NCBI GenBank assembly: GCA_964561025.1
Contig: CAZLNM010000005.1
Span: 22,062 to 86,061 of the forward strand
Direction of reading: 5' to 3'
DNA: 64,000 nt
Source of the DNA: JAAZNF01 sp964561025
GTDB lineage: Bacteria; Myxococcota; B64-G9
In this document: positions 62,017 to 64,000 of the stretch, in pieces
Position numbering within the stretch: position 1 is the first letter of the stretch
How the letters are laid out: each line of letters opens with the position of its first letter
Translations under genes and position numbers: made by a program
The notes under the pieces: generated by a model
Told to the model about the DNA's origin: nothing
What the model saw: the letters and a program-made list of their open reading frames with translations, nothing else
Databases searched by the model: none

Positions 62017-62349
62017 TCAGGCCTTCTTGGCTTCCTCGTCGGAGTCGCTTTCGGCCGCGCTGGCCGGCGCGCCTTCCTGGTTGAGGATGTCCTTGAGCTC
62101 CTTGTAGGCGCCGAACCGCACCACCCGCCGGCGCGGGATCTGGATGGACTCCCCCGTCTTGGGGTTGCGGCCGGAGCGCGCCTTGCGCACCCGCACGCGC
62201 AGCACCCCCAGGCCCGGGAACACGAACTCCCCGTCGGAGGCCAGCTTCTTCTTGGCCAGCTCCACCAGCCCCTCGTAGAAGCGGTTGATGTTGGCCTTGC
62301 TGATACCGGCGGCTCGCATGATCCCTTCCAGGATTTCGTCGCGGTTCAT
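62017..62349 (-). CDS. HU/IHF-family DNA-binding protein
   Basis: The 110-residue product has the HU/IHF fold with the DNA-intercalating arm around GRNPKTGESIQIPRR, preceded by FPGLGVLRVRVRKARS. A short acidic C-terminal extension (AAESDSDEEAKKA) is added to the usual 90-residue core. GGAGG precedes the ATG. It lies 30 bases downstream of purF on the same strand, so it may be co-transcribed. It is expected to bend and compact DNA. Confidence 0.93.
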   Translation of the reverse strand: MNRDEILEGIMRAAGISKANINRFYEGLVELAKKKLASDGEFVFPGLGVLRVRVRKARSGRNPKTGESIQIPRRRVVRFGAYKELKDILNQEGAPASAAESDSDEEAKKA

Positions 62350-62379
62350 CGCCTTCCTCCCGGGGCCTCGCCCCTCGTT

Positions 62380-63864
<1,485 letters not shown>

Positions 63865-63874
63865 GGCGAGGCGG

Positions 63875-63903
63875 AGCGTAGCGCTAGCCCGGCCGCGGGT
63901 CAA
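63875..63903 (-). promoter_or_regulatory. Candidate promoter of purF
   Basis: On the minus strand TTGACC (63898-63903) and TACGCT (63875-63880) are spaced by 17 bases. Transcription would start about four bases before the purF ATG. The remaining 97 bases to the window edge show no complete gene. Confidence 0.45.
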
Positions 63904-64000
63904 TGCCTTCGCGGACTGACCGACCTCATTTTTTTCCCCGACACTATTCTCCTGGGCGCGGCTGCTTAACGGCGGGTCCTCCTAACTGCTCGCCGCCAAG

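Overview
The window is G+C-rich DNA (by eye around two thirds G+C or more) from a Gram-negative bacterium that looks like a member of the Myxococcota or a related 'deltaproteobacterial' lineage, probably a metagenome or draft scaffold because a run of ten Ns sits at 11393-11402. The lineage call rests on several lineage-typical features: a MYXO-CTERM-like C-terminal tail on a giant cysteine-rich lipoprotein (31689-36650), a PilZ protein of the kind expanded in myxobacteria, a Ser/Thr kinase with extracytoplasmic PEGA repeats, a tandem set of PEGA/TPR proteins, a caspase-like protease beside an ECF sigma factor, and dense two-component signalling. LpxC shows that it makes lipid A. Promoters that can be read by eye follow TTGAC(n)-17/18-TAnnnT.

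Layout. 1-4967: polyhydroxyalkanoate (PHA) island with a partial helical protein, the PhaR regulator, an acyl-CoA ligase-phaC operon and a small phasin-like protein; the two intergenic regions share a composite operator-like motif. 4975-8791: a translationally coupled operon of NodU/CmcH-type carbamoyltransferase, radical SAM protein and L-threonine aldolase-like enzyme, with no obvious textbook pathway. 8953-11320: hybrid histidine kinase and a secreted SRPBCC protein; then the assembly gap between two copies of a 34-bp repeat. 11497-14706: a small Cse60-like protein and a three-subunit flavin/iron-sulfur amine dehydrogenase. 14847-21417: ECF sigma factor, DUF4384-type anti-sigma factor, exported caspase-like protease, cysteine-containing lipoprotein and a lipoprotein subtilase whose catalytic Ser is replaced by Cys; a 47-bp element is repeated twice in this cluster.

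21467-31552: signalling block. A receiver with Glu in place of the phosphoacceptor Asp faces a six-gene minus-strand operon (receiver; hybrid kinase with a degenerate ATPase domain; receiver-kinase; NtrC-type regulator; double-receiver GAF kinase; HD-GYP phosphodiesterase), preceded by a GAF-GGDEF diguanylate cyclase. With the PilZ protein at 38090, synthesis, hydrolysis and sensing of c-di-GMP are all encoded here. 31689-37937: giant surface protein, rubredoxin plus Rrf2 regulator, and an outer-membrane barrel. 38090-46784: PilZ, PEGA kinase and a four-gene operon of PEGA/TPR envelope proteins.

46916-51309: yebC-ruvC-ruvA-ruvB and a conserved-looking helical unknown. 51444-55122: lpxC, a zinc-ribbon/TPR membrane protein and a secreted coiled-coil protein. 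55339-61917: an operon encoding a methyltransferase fused to about 780 residues of coiled coil, an M20 peptidase and two lipoproteins. 62017-63864: HU-like protein and purF. No rRNA, tRNA, CRISPR array or insertion sequence was recognised. The strongest candidates for something undescribed are the carbamoyltransferase/radical SAM/aldolase operon, the sigma-caspase-Cys-subtilase cluster with its repeated element, and the PEGA operon with its shared WWFWT C-terminal module.
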